In this document: positions 16,567 through 23,858 of the stretch, piece by piece
Numbering within the stretch: position 1 is the first letter of the stretch
Layout of the letters: each line of letters begins with the position of its first letter
Assembly (NCBI GenBank): GCA_017554145.1
Contig: JAFZIZ010000006.1
Coordinates: forward strand, 38,349-102,348
Length of the DNA: 64,000 nt
Direction of reading: 5' to 3'
DNA from: Prevotella sp.
Lineage (GTDB): Bacteria; Bacteroidota; Bacteroidia; Bacteroidales; Bacteroidaceae
Program-made: the position numbers and the translations under genes
The notes under the pieces: model-generated
What the model saw: the letters and a program-made list of their open reading frames with translations, nothing else
Databases searched by the model: none
Told to the model about the DNA's origin: nothing

Positions 16567-16617
16567 TTGCAGTATCAATAATTATTTGTATATTTGCAGT
16601 ATCAAACTTAAAGTAAC
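16567..16617 (+). promoter_or_regulatory. promoter and antisense target of the serine recombinase
   Basis: TATATTTG at 16589-16596 is the -7 box, with TTG at 16567-16569 as a weak -33. TTGCAGTATCAA occurs twice (16567-16578 and 16594-16605), bracketing the promoter. Transcription should begin near 16603; bases 16601-16617 are complementary to the predicted antisense RNA, stopping 6 nt before the ATG. Confidence 0.65.
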
Positions 16618-16623
16618 ATAGAT

Positions 16624-17286
16624 ATGGAAAAACAAGCAATTATTTACGCACGTGTGAGTACGGTGGCACAGAACACCGACCGCCAAGTTATTGATCTGAA
16701 AGAGTATGCCAATAGCAACGGCTACAATCTTCTTGAAGTATTTACGGAACAAATCTCTGGAGCGAAGAAGAACGCAGAGCGTGAAGCGTTGACAGATGCA
16801 ATTAATTACGCACTATCAAACCAGTGTACTATCCTGTGCAGCGAGTTAAGCCGTCTGGGTAGAAATATAGACGAGGTTTTAAAGTCCGTTATCTATTGCA
16901 AGGAACATGGCATTAATGTTTTCTTCCAGAAGGAACAGTTTAGTATCTTCAACCAAGACGGCAAGCCCCATCCCTTCTTAATGATTTTTATTTCAGTCCT
17001 TGGAACTTGTGCAAGTCTGGAACGTGAGGCAATCCGCTTCCGTATGAAGTCAGGGTATGATAACTACATTCAACATGGTGGCAAGGTAGGCAGGAAAGAA
17101 GGTTTTAAATACTCTTTAGAGGACTATACGAAGAAATACCCAGAACTTGTGCAGGACTTACAGGAGAAGCAAAAGGGCGCAAGTGGCAAACTATATTCTG
17201 TTAGAGCATTGGCGAACAGGTACGATGTAAACGCAAGTACAGTGCAAACAATAACAAAGATACTGAAAGGAGGTACAAAATGTTAG
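16624..17286 (+). CDS. serine recombinase (resolvase/invertase family)
   Basis: 220 residues. Catalytic domain 1-145: YARVST with nucleophile Ser12 and Arg10, then SRLGRN (about 78-83) and the arm helix ASLEREAIRFRMKSGYDN. The C-terminal helix-turn-helix (about 190-215, YSVRALANRYDVNASTVQTI) binds the recombination site. The length is that of a resolvase/invertase, not of a large serine integrase. It may resolve multimers of the element or invert a segment; no clear target site pair was found. The first 40-residue membrane peptide overlaps its 3' end by 7 nt. Its leader is the target of a predicted antisense RNA. Confidence 0.9.
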   Translation: MEKQAIIYARVSTVAQNTDRQVIDLKEYANSNGYNLLEVFTEQISGAKKNAEREALTDAINYALSNQCTILCSELSRLGRNIDEVLKSVIYCKEHGINVFFQKEQFSIFNQDGKPHPFLMIFISVLGTCASLEREAIRFRMKSGYDNYIQHGGKVGRKEGFKYSLEDYTKKYPELVQDLQEKQKGASGKLYSVRALANRYDVNASTVQTITKILKGGTKC

Positions 17287-17402
17287 GTATTTATCTATGG
17301 TGTATTCTCTTAATCATCATTGCCTGTTGCATACTCCCTTGGTGGTTTCTGCCAGTGGTGGTGTTATCTGCTATCTTTTCAATGTTTCTTTCTAAAAAAT
17401 AG
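17280..17402 (+). CDS. 40-residue membrane peptide 1
   Basis: A very short gene read directly from the sequence: ATG at 17280, TAG at 17400-17402. The product starts MLGIYLWCILLIIIACCILP and continues WWFLPVVVLSAIFSMFLSKK. It is almost wholly hydrophobic with two Lys at the end, so one or two membrane spans. A strong ribosome-binding site (GGAGGT, about 17269-17274) lies at ideal distance, unusual for Bacteroidetes. It overlaps the recombinase stop by 7 nt. Could be holin-like, a membrane toxin or a small regulator of a membrane protein. Confidence 0.6.
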   Translation: MLGIYLWCILLIIIACCILPWWFLPVVVLSAIFSMFLSKK

Positions 17403-17413
17403 GAGGTTGATGT

Positions 17414-17536
17414 ATGATAAAGGCGGCTTTATTCGTGTGGGCTATCTTAATGGTGGTTTTCCTTTTTGTCATGTGTCCTGTTGCCTTCTGGGTTATTATT
17501 ATACTTGCAGCCATCATCCAGTTTGGGTGTAAATAA
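17414..17536 (+). CDS. 40-residue membrane peptide 2
   Basis: ATG at 17414, TAA at 17534-17536. Product MIKAALFVWAILMVVFLFVM followed by CPVAFWVIIILAAIIQFGCK. Exactly the same length as peptide 1, again strongly hydrophobic, again with an AGGAGG box just upstream (17401-17406). Both share W-x-I-L in the first span and a central Cys/Pro, suggesting an ancient duplication. A terminator follows at 17559. Function unknown. Confidence 0.6.
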   Translation: MIKAALFVWAILMVVFLFVMCPVAFWVIIILAAIIQFGCK

Positions 17537-17558
17537 CAGGGTATATCTTCTAAAGTTT

Positions 17559-17589
17559 AGGTGTAGCAGTCTGTTACACCTTTTCTTTT
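17559..17589 (+). terminator. intrinsic terminator after the membrane peptides
   Basis: GGTGTAGCA and TGTTACACC form a 9-10-bp stem with one G-T pair and a tiny loop, followed by TTTTCTTTT. It closes the serine recombinase operon. Confidence 0.8.
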
Positions 17590-17625
17590 GCTCTTTCCTG
17601 TCTTTCCATCACCCCCTACGATACA

Positions 17626-17635
17626 CCCCCCCCCC
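17626..17635 (+). repeat. C10 homopolymer
   Basis: Ten consecutive C residues in the 354-bp non-coding stretch 17537-17890, out of place in this AT-rich element. No reading frame crosses it convincingly. Between it and 17777 I see nothing else. Confidence 0.8.
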
Positions 17636-17777
17636 TTATTTATGCAAGGTTGGCACATTCATTCCTACTCAAAAATTTTTTTCTCCCAAAATTCGTTAAA
17701 GGTGTTAAAGCGCACTATTTAGACATCATTCTATAAGGCTATACAAAGAGCATAGGCGGCAAAGGACTTCTGAAACG

Positions 17778-17827
17778 AAAACACTAAAATCCAAGTATCG
17801 ACTATTTATAAAACACTAAAATCCAAG
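17778..17827 (+). repeat. two 18-bp direct repeats upstream of the 65-residue gene
   Basis: AAAACACTAAAATCCAAG occurs at 17778-17795 and at 17810-17827, 32 bp (three helical turns) apart. The second copy ends 10 bp before the -33 box of the next promoter, so the pair is placed like activator or repressor sites. Confidence 0.75.
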
Positions 17828-17837
17828 GTTAAAGCGG

Positions 17838-17869
17838 TTTGGCGGCATATTGAATAATGGCTACCTTTG
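17838..17869 (+). promoter_or_regulatory. promoter of the 65-residue gene
   Basis: TTTG at 17838-17841 and TACCTTTG at 17862-17869 with a 20-nt spacer, a full-consensus match. Confidence 0.85.
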
Positions 17870-17890
17870 CAGAAACAAAATACAAGGACT

Positions 17891-18088
17891 ATGGAGAAAT
17901 ATAAAAGTATTGAAGAGTATCTAAAGGCGAGTGATTTAACCAGAGAGGACATGAAAGATTTAATCCTTCGCAGTTCTCTTGACCTTCTGGGAGATTGCGC
18001 ACATAACTTTGAAGGTGATGCGGCTATGACTGAAAGAGTTGCGCAGCCTCTAATATTCTTTAATGACATATTGGATAACGTTAAATAA
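17891..18088 (+). CDS. small acidic protein at the right end of the element
   Basis: 65 residues from the ATG at 17891, 22 nt after the -7 box. It begins MEKYKSIEEYLKASDLT, is helical and acidic, and has no recognised domain. It has its own consensus promoter with two upstream 18-bp repeats, so it is probably regulated separately from the rest of the element. It could be a regulator, an anti-repressor or an antitoxin-like protein; nothing in the sequence decides. Confidence 0.6.
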   Translation: MEKYKSIEEYLKASDLTREDMKDLILRSSLDLLGDCAHNFEGDAAMTERVAQPLIFFNDILDNVK

Positions 18089-18180
18089 CTCCTTATACAA
18101 AAGGTTATTAATATGTGTCTTTTGCCGTATCTGTCTGGGAAGATGGGTGCGGTTTTTAAATACGAAAAATATCGGTTTTC

Positions 18181-18211
18181 TTTGCAGTTTCAAAGAATCT
18201 TCGTATCTTTG
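18181..18211 (+). promoter_or_regulatory. promoter of the 18.2-kb antisense RNA
   Basis: TTTG at 18181-18184 and TATCTTTG at 18204-18211, spacer 19 nt. No coding frame follows before the terminator at 18258-18287. Confidence 0.75.
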
Positions 18212-18217
18212 CATCGT

Positions 18218-18287
18218 TCCTTTATAAAGGACACAAAAAAAGATATTTAACTGATTGCTCTTGCCTGAGAAGGTAAGGGCATTTTTT
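18218..18287 (+). ncRNA. predicted antisense RNA to the integrase leader
   Basis: About 70 nt. It begins with the perfect palindrome TCCTTTATAAAGGA (18218-18231) at the expected start site. An A-rich linker contains AGATATTTAACTGATT (18241-18256), the exact reverse complement of int leader bases 10495-10510. It ends in a hairpin (GCTCTTGCCT and AGGTAAGGGC, two G-T pairs) followed by T7. The design matches the RNA at 16330-16396. In the excised circle this RNA gene would lie roughly 280 bp upstream of int in the same orientation. The stretch 18089-18180 before it shows nothing else. Confidence 0.65.
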
Positions 18288-18288
18288 T

Positions 18289-18318
18289 GATGAACTTTTG
18301 ATGAACTTTTGATGAACT
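18289..18318 (+). repeat. right integrase arm-type sites (3 x 11 bp)
   Basis: GATGAACT at 18289, 18300 and 18311, each followed by TTT, the last by TTTTTGTT as at the left end. Same orientation and spacing as the two left-end copies. They begin right at the terminator of the antisense RNA. Confidence 0.65.
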
Positions 18319-18422
18319 TTTTGTTAATCTTCCAAATTCGCAAAAAATCTCAAAAATGCCAAAAGCCTTATAAACAGGACGTTTCGTGATTTTGCAAAGT
18401 TAAATAAAATTAAATATCCCTC

Positions 18423-18443
18423 TCCGAATCCAACTGTCGACAC
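18423..18443 (+). repeat. attR core, right copy of 21-bp direct repeat
   Basis: Identical to 10349-10369 (3' end of tRNA-Val). Immediately to its right is the hairpin terminator that would have followed tRNA-Val before insertion. Confidence 0.92.
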
Positions 18444-18446
18444 AAA

Positions 18447-18484
18447 AAAGGGGCAGGTTTACCATTATGGTACCTGCCCCTTTT
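18447..18484. terminator. bidirectional terminator (displaced tRNA-Val / asd)
   Basis: GGGGCAGGT (18450-18458) pairs with ACCTGCCCC (18472-18480), with A-run on the left and T4 on the right. It can terminate asd on the minus strand and, before the element inserted, would have terminated the tRNA pair on the plus strand. Confidence 0.85.
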
Positions 18485-18496
18485 AATATATTTAGA

Positions 18497-19510
18497 TCAC
18501 TTTACATTGCCTACTTTGATTAAATACTCTCCAATCTGAACAGCATTGAGGGCAGCACCCTTACGAATCTGGTCACCAGAGAGCCAGAAGGTGAGACCAT
18601 TCTCGTCTGAGAGGTCCTTGCGGACACGACCAACATAGACATCATCCTTACCTGCCGTCTCCAAAGGCATCGGATAAACGAGGTTAGCAGGGTCGTCAAC
18701 CAATGTACAACCAGGGGCAGCAGCAATAGCCTGCTGTGCCTCTTCTACACCGATAGGACGCTCTGTCTCAATCCATACACTCTCAGAGTGGGAACGTAAC
18801 GAACTGACACGGACACACATGGCAGAACACATGGCATCGGTATGCATAATCTTACGAGTCTCGTTGAACATCTTCATCTCCTCCTTGGTATAGCCATTCG
18901 GTTGGAACACGTCAATCTGAGGAATTACGTTATATGCCAACTGGTGGGCAAACTTCTTGATGGTCTTTACCTCACCCTCTTCTACCATTTCCTTATATTG
19001 CTGTTGCAGTTCAGCCATAGCAGCAGCACCTGCACCTGAAGCACTCTGATAAGAAGCAACGTGGATGCGCTTGATATGACTAAGTTTCTCCAATGGCTGC
19101 AATACCACTACCATCATGATAGTCGTACAGTTCGGATTAGCAATGATTCCACGAGGACGATTGAGAGCATCCTCCGCATTACACTCAGGAACAACCAAGG
19201 GCACATCATCATCCATACGGAAAGCCGAGCTATTGTCAATCATCACAGCACCATATTTGGTGATGGTCTCTGCAAATTCCTTTGAGGTTCCTGCACCAGC
19301 TGACGTAAAGGCGATATCAACATCCTTGAAGTCGTCATTGTGCTGGAGCAACTTCACTTCAATCTCCTTTCCTTTGAAGGTGTACTTTCTGCCTGCACTG
19401 CGTTCTGAGCCAAACAGCACAAGTTCGTCCATCGGGAAATTTCTCTGGTCGAGGATTCTCAAAAACTCCTGACCTACGGCACCAGAGGCACCAACAATTG
19501 CTACTTTCAT
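18497..19510 (-). CDS. asd: aspartate-semialdehyde dehydrogenase
   Basis: 337 residues. It reduces aspartyl phosphate to aspartate semialdehyde with NADPH, feeding lysine/diaminopimelate, threonine and methionine synthesis. The NADP-binding GASGAVG motif is at 7-13, the active-site cysteine is Cys128 in ANPNCTT, and the SYQSASGAG motif follows. Length fits the family. Single gene between the terminator and a divergent antiporter gene. Confidence 0.96.
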   Translation of the reverse strand: MKVAIVGASGAVGQEFLRILDQRNFPMDELVLFGSERSAGRKYTFKGKEIEVKLLQHNDDFKDVDIAFTSAGAGTSKEFAETITKYGAVMIDNSSAFRMDDDVPLVVPECNAEDALNRPRGIIANPNCTTIMMVVVLQPLEKLSHIKRIHVASYQSASGAGAAAMAELQQQYKEMVEEGEVKTIKKFAHQLAYNVIPQIDVFQPNGYTKEEMKMFNETRKIMHTDAMCSAMCVRVSSLRSHSESVWIETERPIGVEEAQQAIAAAPGCTLVDDPANLVYPMPLETAGKDDVYVGRVRKDLSDENGLTFWLSGDQIRKGAALNAVQIGEYLIKVGNVK

Positions 19511-19545
19511 AAGTCTTATTCTACTCTTAATTCATATTTTGCGTG

Positions 19546-19583
19546 CAAAGGTAGCACTTTTTTTGCAAAAATGCGTATCTTTG
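19546..19583. promoter_or_regulatory. divergent -7 boxes of asd and the antiporter gene
   Basis: Minus strand TACCTTTG (plus CAAAGGTA, 19546-19553) serves asd. Plus strand TATCTTTG at 19576-19583 could serve the antiporter gene. Neither has a clear -33 TTTG at the usual 20-nt distance. Confidence 0.5.
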
Positions 19584-19591
19584 CACTTGAA

Positions 19592-21730
19592 ATGGCATAC
19601 TTTGCGCAATATTTTCCGATTACGAATCCGACGTTGATATTCTTCGTCGTATTATTAATCATTTTGTTTGCCCCGATTATCATGGGTAAACTGCGCATCC
19701 CGCATATCATCGGAATGGTGTTGGCAGGTATGCTGATTGGTAAATATGGACTGAATATCTTAGAGCGTGACTCCTCCTTTGAACTATTCGGAAAGGTAGG
19801 TCTGCTCTATATCATGTTCCTTGCGGGTCTGGAGATGGACTTAGAGAGTGTGAAAAAGAATTCCAAGAGATTTCTGATCTTCGGATTGCTCACCTGTTTG
19901 GTACCACTCTTCATGACGTATTTCATGGCCATCTGGTTACTGAACTATTCTTCTCAAGCATCCTTCCTATTAGGTTGCATCATGGCCTCAAACACCTTGA
20001 TCGCTTATCCTATCATTGGACGTTACGGACTCCAGCGTAATTCAAGTGTCATGTTGAGTGTTGGGTCATCTATGATTTCCCTTTTCCTGGCTCTATTGAT
20101 GCTGGCAGCACTTGCAGCCTCCTACGGAGAAGATGCAGGTTTTGGCTTCTGGATATTATTCCTCTTAAAATTTACAGCATTCTGTTGTGTTAGTATTTGG
20201 CTGATACCTAAACTCGCCCGTTATTTCCTACGCCGCTATTCCGACTCTGTGATGCAGTTTATCTTTGTGCTTGCCATCATGTTCCTCAGTGCAGCAGCAT
20301 CTGAGGCAGTAGGCGTGGAAGGTATCGTAGGTGCATTCACCTCAGGATTGATTCTCAACCGTTACATTCCCCATGTGTCTCCATTGATGAACCGCATCGA
20401 GTTTATCGGTAATGCACTCTTTATCCCCTATTTCCTGATTGGTGTAGGTATGCTCATCAACGTAGGCTCTCTCTTCACCGGTCTGCATATGTTGTGGATC
20501 GTACTACTTATCGCATTCTTCGGTACTTTCGGAAAAGCTGTAGCTGCCTACTTGTCGAGTCTGTTGTTCCGTTTACCTCAGTCAGCCGGTAATATGATGT
20601 TCGGACTGACCAGTGCCCATGCTGCCGGTGCTATTGCGATGGTAATGGTAGGTATGCAATTAGAAGTTAGCCCTGGAGTCTTTTTAGTCAATGACGAGAT
20701 ACTGAATGGTGTTGTTATCATGATTCTTGTCACCTGCGTTATCAGTACTATGATGACAGAACATGCAGCCCAACAGATTATCCTACAGAAGAAAACCCAT
20801 CTGAAGACGGATGATTCCCAACGAGACGATGAGAAGATTCTCCTCTGCGTAAAATATCCCGAGATTGCTCCTCAGTTATTGGAACTTGCCATCATGGTAC
20901 GTAATCAGAAGCTGAATCGTGGTATTGCAGCATTAAATGTAGTCTATGACGATACTAACTCTGCTGTCAACCGAGAAAGTGGTTTGCGCCTGTTAGAACA
21001 ACTACAGCAACAGGCAAGTGCCAGTGATGTAAAGATGCAGACACAGGTACGCCTTGCCACCAATATCGCCAATGGTATCAAACATGCCTTCCGTGAGTTC
21101 GGTGGGTCAGAGATTATCATGGGAATGCACGTTCATACTGAGGCGAATCCTAAGTTCTGGGGCGATTTCATCCAAAGTCTTTACAATGGACTAAACCGAC
21201 AAATCGCATTGATTCGTTTCGTCCAACCACTGAACACCTTACGTCGTATTCAAGTGGCAGTACCTTCCCGTGCAGAATTTGAACCAGGATTCCATCGATG
21301 GTTGGAACGTCTGAGTCGTATGGCTGGTAACCTTGACTGTCGTATCGAGTTTCATGGACGTGACGAGAGTTTGGTGCTCATTCGAGAATATATCAATAAC
21401 CTTCACCCTGGGGTACGTGCGGAATATACCTCTATGGCACACTGGAACGAACTGCCTAAGTTAGCGGAAAACATCAATGAAGACCATCTCTTTGTTGTCA
21501 TCACAGCACGTAAGGGTACTATCTCCTATAAGAACGCACTGGAGCGACTGCCTAACGAATTGATGCAACATTTCTCTGGCAAGAACCTCATGATTATCTT
21601 CCCTGATCAACATGGTGATGCGAAAGACAATACCATGACCTTCACGGAGGCACAACACCAGGAGGAAAGCAGTATCTATGTTACCATTGCCCGATGGATT
21701 AATGCCCATCGGTTTCATCAACCTCATTAA
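19592..21730 (+). CDS. CPA2-family cation:proton antiporter with C-terminal USP-like region
   Basis: 712 residues from ATG 19592; an ATG seven codons upstream overlaps the -7 box and is less likely. About 12 membrane segments in the first 400 residues, with the Na+/H+ exchanger pattern GMVLAGMLIGKYGL and ASEAVGVEGIVGAFTSGLIL. The cytoplasmic remainder (about 420-700) resembles two universal-stress-protein-like domains, not a TrkA-N domain. It would exchange Na+ or K+ for protons; the ion is not decidable. The putative start site would leave only a few leader bases, so the promoter call is uncertain. Confidence 0.88.
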   Translation: MAYFAQYFPITNPTLIFFVVLLIILFAPIIMGKLRIPHIIGMVLAGMLIGKYGLNILERDSSFELFGKVGLLYIMFLAGLEMDLESVKKNSKRFLIFGLLTCLVPLFMTYFMAIWLLNYSSQASFLLGCIMASNTLIAYPIIGRYGLQRNSSVMLSVGSSMISLFLALLMLAALAASYGEDAGFGFWILFLLKFTAFCCVSIWLIPKLARYFLRRYSDSVMQFIFVLAIMFLSAAASEAVGVEGIVGAFTSGLILNRYIPHVSPLMNRIEFIGNALFIPYFLIGVGMLINVGSLFTGLHMLWIVLLIAFFGTFGKAVAAYLSSLLFRLPQSAGNMMFGLTSAHAAGAIAMVMVGMQLEVSPGVFLVNDEILNGVVIMILVTCVISTMMTEHAAQQIILQKKTHLKTDDSQRDDEKILLCVKYPEIAPQLLELAIMVRNQKLNRGIAALNVVYDDTNSAVNRESGLRLLEQLQQQASASDVKMQTQVRLATNIANGIKHAFREFGGSEIIMGMHVHTEANPKFWGDFIQSLYNGLNRQIALIRFVQPLNTLRRIQVAVPSRAEFEPGFHRWLERLSRMAGNLDCRIEFHGRDESLVLIREYINNLHPGVRAEYTSMAHWNELPKLAENINEDHLFVVITARKGTISYKNALERLPNELMQHFSGKNLMIIFPDQHGDAKDNTMTFTEAQHQEESSIYVTIARWINAHRFHQPH

Positions 21731-21745
21731 AATGCTATCTGTCCT

Positions 21746-22483
21746 ATGATATCAATCCAAGGAATCAAAAAGAGTTTCGGCTCTCTCGAAGTATTAAAAG
21801 GCATTGACCTCCATATCGACAAAGGAGAGATTGTCAGTATCGTCGGCCCCAGTGGAGCCGGCAAGACAACCCTTCTGCAGATTATCGGCACATTAGATCG
21901 TCCTGACGCAGGATCTGTATGTATCAATGGTATTGATGTCAGTAATCTCAGCAAGAAGAAACTCTCCGATTTCCGCAACCAGCATATTGGCTTCGTTTTT
22001 CAGTTCCACCAGTTGCTGCCCGAGTTTACGGCTATTGAGAACATCATGATACCTGCTTATATCGCAGGAGTATCACGTCATGAAGCCAAACAACGGGCTC
22101 AAGAACTGCTCAACTTCATGGGACTTGCCAATCGTGCCACTCATAAGCCCAATGAACTGAGTGGTGGTGAGAAGCAAAGAGTGGCCGTTGCACGAGCTTT
22201 GATCAACCATCCTGCCGTTATTCTGGCAGATGAACCCAGTGGTTCACTTGATTCGAAAAATAAAGAAGAACTACATCAATTATTCTTTGACCTGCGTGAT
22301 AAATACGGTCAGACCTTCGTCATCGTTACTCATGACGAAGGTCTGGCAAGTATCACCGATCGCACCATCAAGATGCGAGATGGATTATTAGAAGTCGGCA
22401 CTCTTGGGAGTACGGGGGAAGGGGATGACATCACGGATATTCTGCATACCAGTGACGAACAGGATGAGACGCTCGAAGCCTAA
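21746..22483 (+). CDS. LolD-like ABC transporter ATP-binding protein with antisense-derived tail
   Basis: 245 residues. Complete ATPase: Walker A GPSGAGKT (about 33-40), Q-loop [12 protein letters not shown], signature [15 protein letters not shown], Walker [11 protein letters not shown]-loop THD. It groups with LolD/MacB-type ATPases that power lipoprotein release or related inner-membrane permeases; no permease is adjacent. The conserved domain ends near residue 213. The last 32 residues are read from DNA that is the antisense of the asnS 3' end: the two genes converge and overlap by 96 nt. It is 15 nt after the antiporter gene and likely cotranscribed with it. Confidence 0.88.
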   Translation: MISIQGIKKSFGSLEVLKGIDLHIDKGEIVSIVGPSGAGKTTLLQIIGTLDRPDAGSVCINGIDVSNLSKKKLSDFRNQHIGFVFQFHQLLPEFTAIENIMIPAYIAGVSRHEAKQRAQELLNFMGLANRATHKPNELSGGEKQRVAVARALINHPAVILADEPSGSLDSKNKEELHQLFFDLRDKYGQTFVIVTHDEGLASITDRTIKMRDGLLEVGTLGSTGEGDDITDILHTSDEQDETLEA

Positions 22484-23827
22484 TCCGAAACCTGCATGCG
22501 GACAGGTACCCCAACGACGGGTATCGATATACCACCACAGATGGGTCTGATCCATCTCGCGGCGCTCTATCTCACTCATCAACTTATCGTAACTCTCCTC
22601 ACGAACAGAACCACCGATAATCTCACCAATCTGTGGGAACAACACATCCGTTCCCTGCATCGTAGGACCAGGAGCCACAGCACCTTTATAACCTACTGAA
22701 CCACCATTAGCAGTATCTTGATTCTGTTTCATATAGAATGACTTGAATGCACGAGGATAGTCTGTCATGATAACAGGCTTCTTGAAGTGTTCCTCAACGA
22801 GGTAGCGCTCATGCTCGGAAGCAAGGTCATCACCCCAGTTGCATGGGAATTCAAACTTCTTACCGTTCTTAATAGCCTCCTGCAGGATATTGATACCCTC
22901 TGTATAAGGCAGACGGACAAAGGTCTCTTTCAAGACACCCTCCAAACGCTGAATAAGCGTCTTGTCAATCATCTGGTTGAGGAAGGCAATATCATCCTTA
23001 CAGTTGTCAAGTGCCCACTTCACACAGTATTTGATGAAGTCTTCTTCCAAGTCCATCAGTTCTTCCTGATCAAGGAAAGCAACCTCTGGTTCTACCATCC
23101 AGAACTCTGCCAAGTGGCGAGGAGTATTACTATTCTCTGCACGGAACGTAGGACCGAAGGTATAGATGGCACCCAGTGCGGTAGCACCCAGCTCGCCCTC
23201 CAACTGTCCCGATACCGTCAGCGAAGTCTGCTCACCGAAGAAGTCATCATCGTAGATAATCTTGCCGTTCTCATCCTTCTTCAGGTCGTAGAGGTTCTTG
23301 GTAGTCACTTGGAACATGTTTCCTGCTCCCTCACAGTCTGATGCAGTTATCAGCGGGGTATGGAAATAGAAGAATCCATGCTCATGGAAATAGGTGTGGA
23401 TAGCCATAGCCATATTATGGCGGATACGCATTACGGCACCAAAGGTATTGGTACGCAGACGCATGTGAGCATTCTTACGCATCACCTCAAACGACTGTCC
23501 TTTCTTCTGCATAGGATAAGTATTGTCGCAGAGACCATAGAGTTCCAGACTTGTTGCCTGTATCTCACTGCTCTGTCCTGCGCCCTGACTCTCTACAAGT
23601 GTACCAATGGCACAGATACAAGAGCCTGTAGTAATATCCTTCAATAGTTGCTCATCGAACTTCGTCGGGTCAACAACCACCTGAACATTCTTGATAGTGG
23701 AGCCATCGTTCAGAGCGATGAAGTCTACTGCCTTTGAACTACGATGCGTACGCACCCAGCCCTTCACGCAGACCTCTTTTCCATAGTCCGTACTTTTCAG
23801 TACGTCAATGATCTTTATTCTCTTCAT
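22388..23827 (-). CDS. asnS: asparaginyl-tRNA synthetase
   Basis: 479 residues. Class IIb synthetase: N-terminal OB-fold anticodon-binding domain (about 15-120), then the catalytic core with motif 2 [21 protein letters not shown] and motif 3 [15 protein letters not shown], ending in the highly conserved [15 protein letters not shown]. Motif content and the ending mark AsnRS, not AspRS. Its 3' end overlaps the convergent LolD-like gene by 96 nt. Upstream, only 31 nt separate it from the rluB-like gene. Confidence 0.95.
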   Translation of the reverse strand: MKRIKIIDVLKSTDYGKEVCVKGWVRTHRSSKAVDFIALNDGSTIKNVQVVVDPTKFDEQLLKDITTGSCICAIGTLVESQGAGQSSEIQATSLELYGLCDNTYPMQKKGQSFEVMRKNAHMRLRTNTFGAVMRIRHNMAMAIHTYFHEHGFFYFHTPLITASDCEGAGNMFQVTTKNLYDLKKDENGKIIYDDDFFGEQTSLTVSGQLEGELGATALGAIYTFGPTFRAENSNTPRHLAEFWMVEPEVAFLDQEELMDLEEDFIKYCVKWALDNCKDDIAFLNQMIDKTLIQRLEGVLKETFVRLPYTEGINILQEAIKNGKKFEFPCNWGDDLASEHERYLVEEHFKKPVIMTDYPRAFKSFYMKQNQDTANGGSVGYKGAVAPGPTMQGTDVLFPQIGEIIGGSVREESYDKLMSEIERREMDQTHLWWYIDTRRWGTCPHAGFGLGFERLILFVTGMQNIRDVIPFPRTPKSADF

Positions 23828-23858
23828 TTACTTATTTTACCTTTTTACCCTTTTACCT

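Larger units (their letters stand above)
10349..18443. mobile_element. 8.1-kb integrative element in tRNA-Val, possible satellite
   Basis: The segment lies between two copies of a 21-bp repeat, one being the 3' end of tRNA-Val. A tyrosine integrase sits next to the tRNA end and an excisionase-like gene follows. Integrase arm-type repeats (GATGAACT every 11 bp) flank both att copies. Contents in order: int, unknown 243-residue gene, xis-like gene, possible rep with iteron array, a small ORF, a small-terminase-like gene, three unknown small genes, an antisense RNA, a serine recombinase, two 40-residue membrane peptides, a 65-residue gene, and a second antisense RNA. I see no relaxase, primase, capsid or conjugation gene, so movement probably needs a helper. 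By eye it is more AT-rich than its surroundings. Confidence 0.88.

Noticed and set aside
16367-16617. The two 17-bp blocks as simple direct repeats or a res site only
   Set aside because: The left block lies in a promoter-hairpin-terminator unit on the opposite strand, which an antisense RNA explains better. A binding-site role is not excluded.
18497-19560. Possible lysine riboswitch or other leader upstream of asd
   Set aside because: Only about 30 nt separate the -7 box and the ATG; there is no room for a riboswitch.
22388-22483. Assembly error as cause of the lolD/asnS overlap
   Set aside because: Both frames are intact and asnS ends in its fully conserved sequence; the overlap is taken as real.
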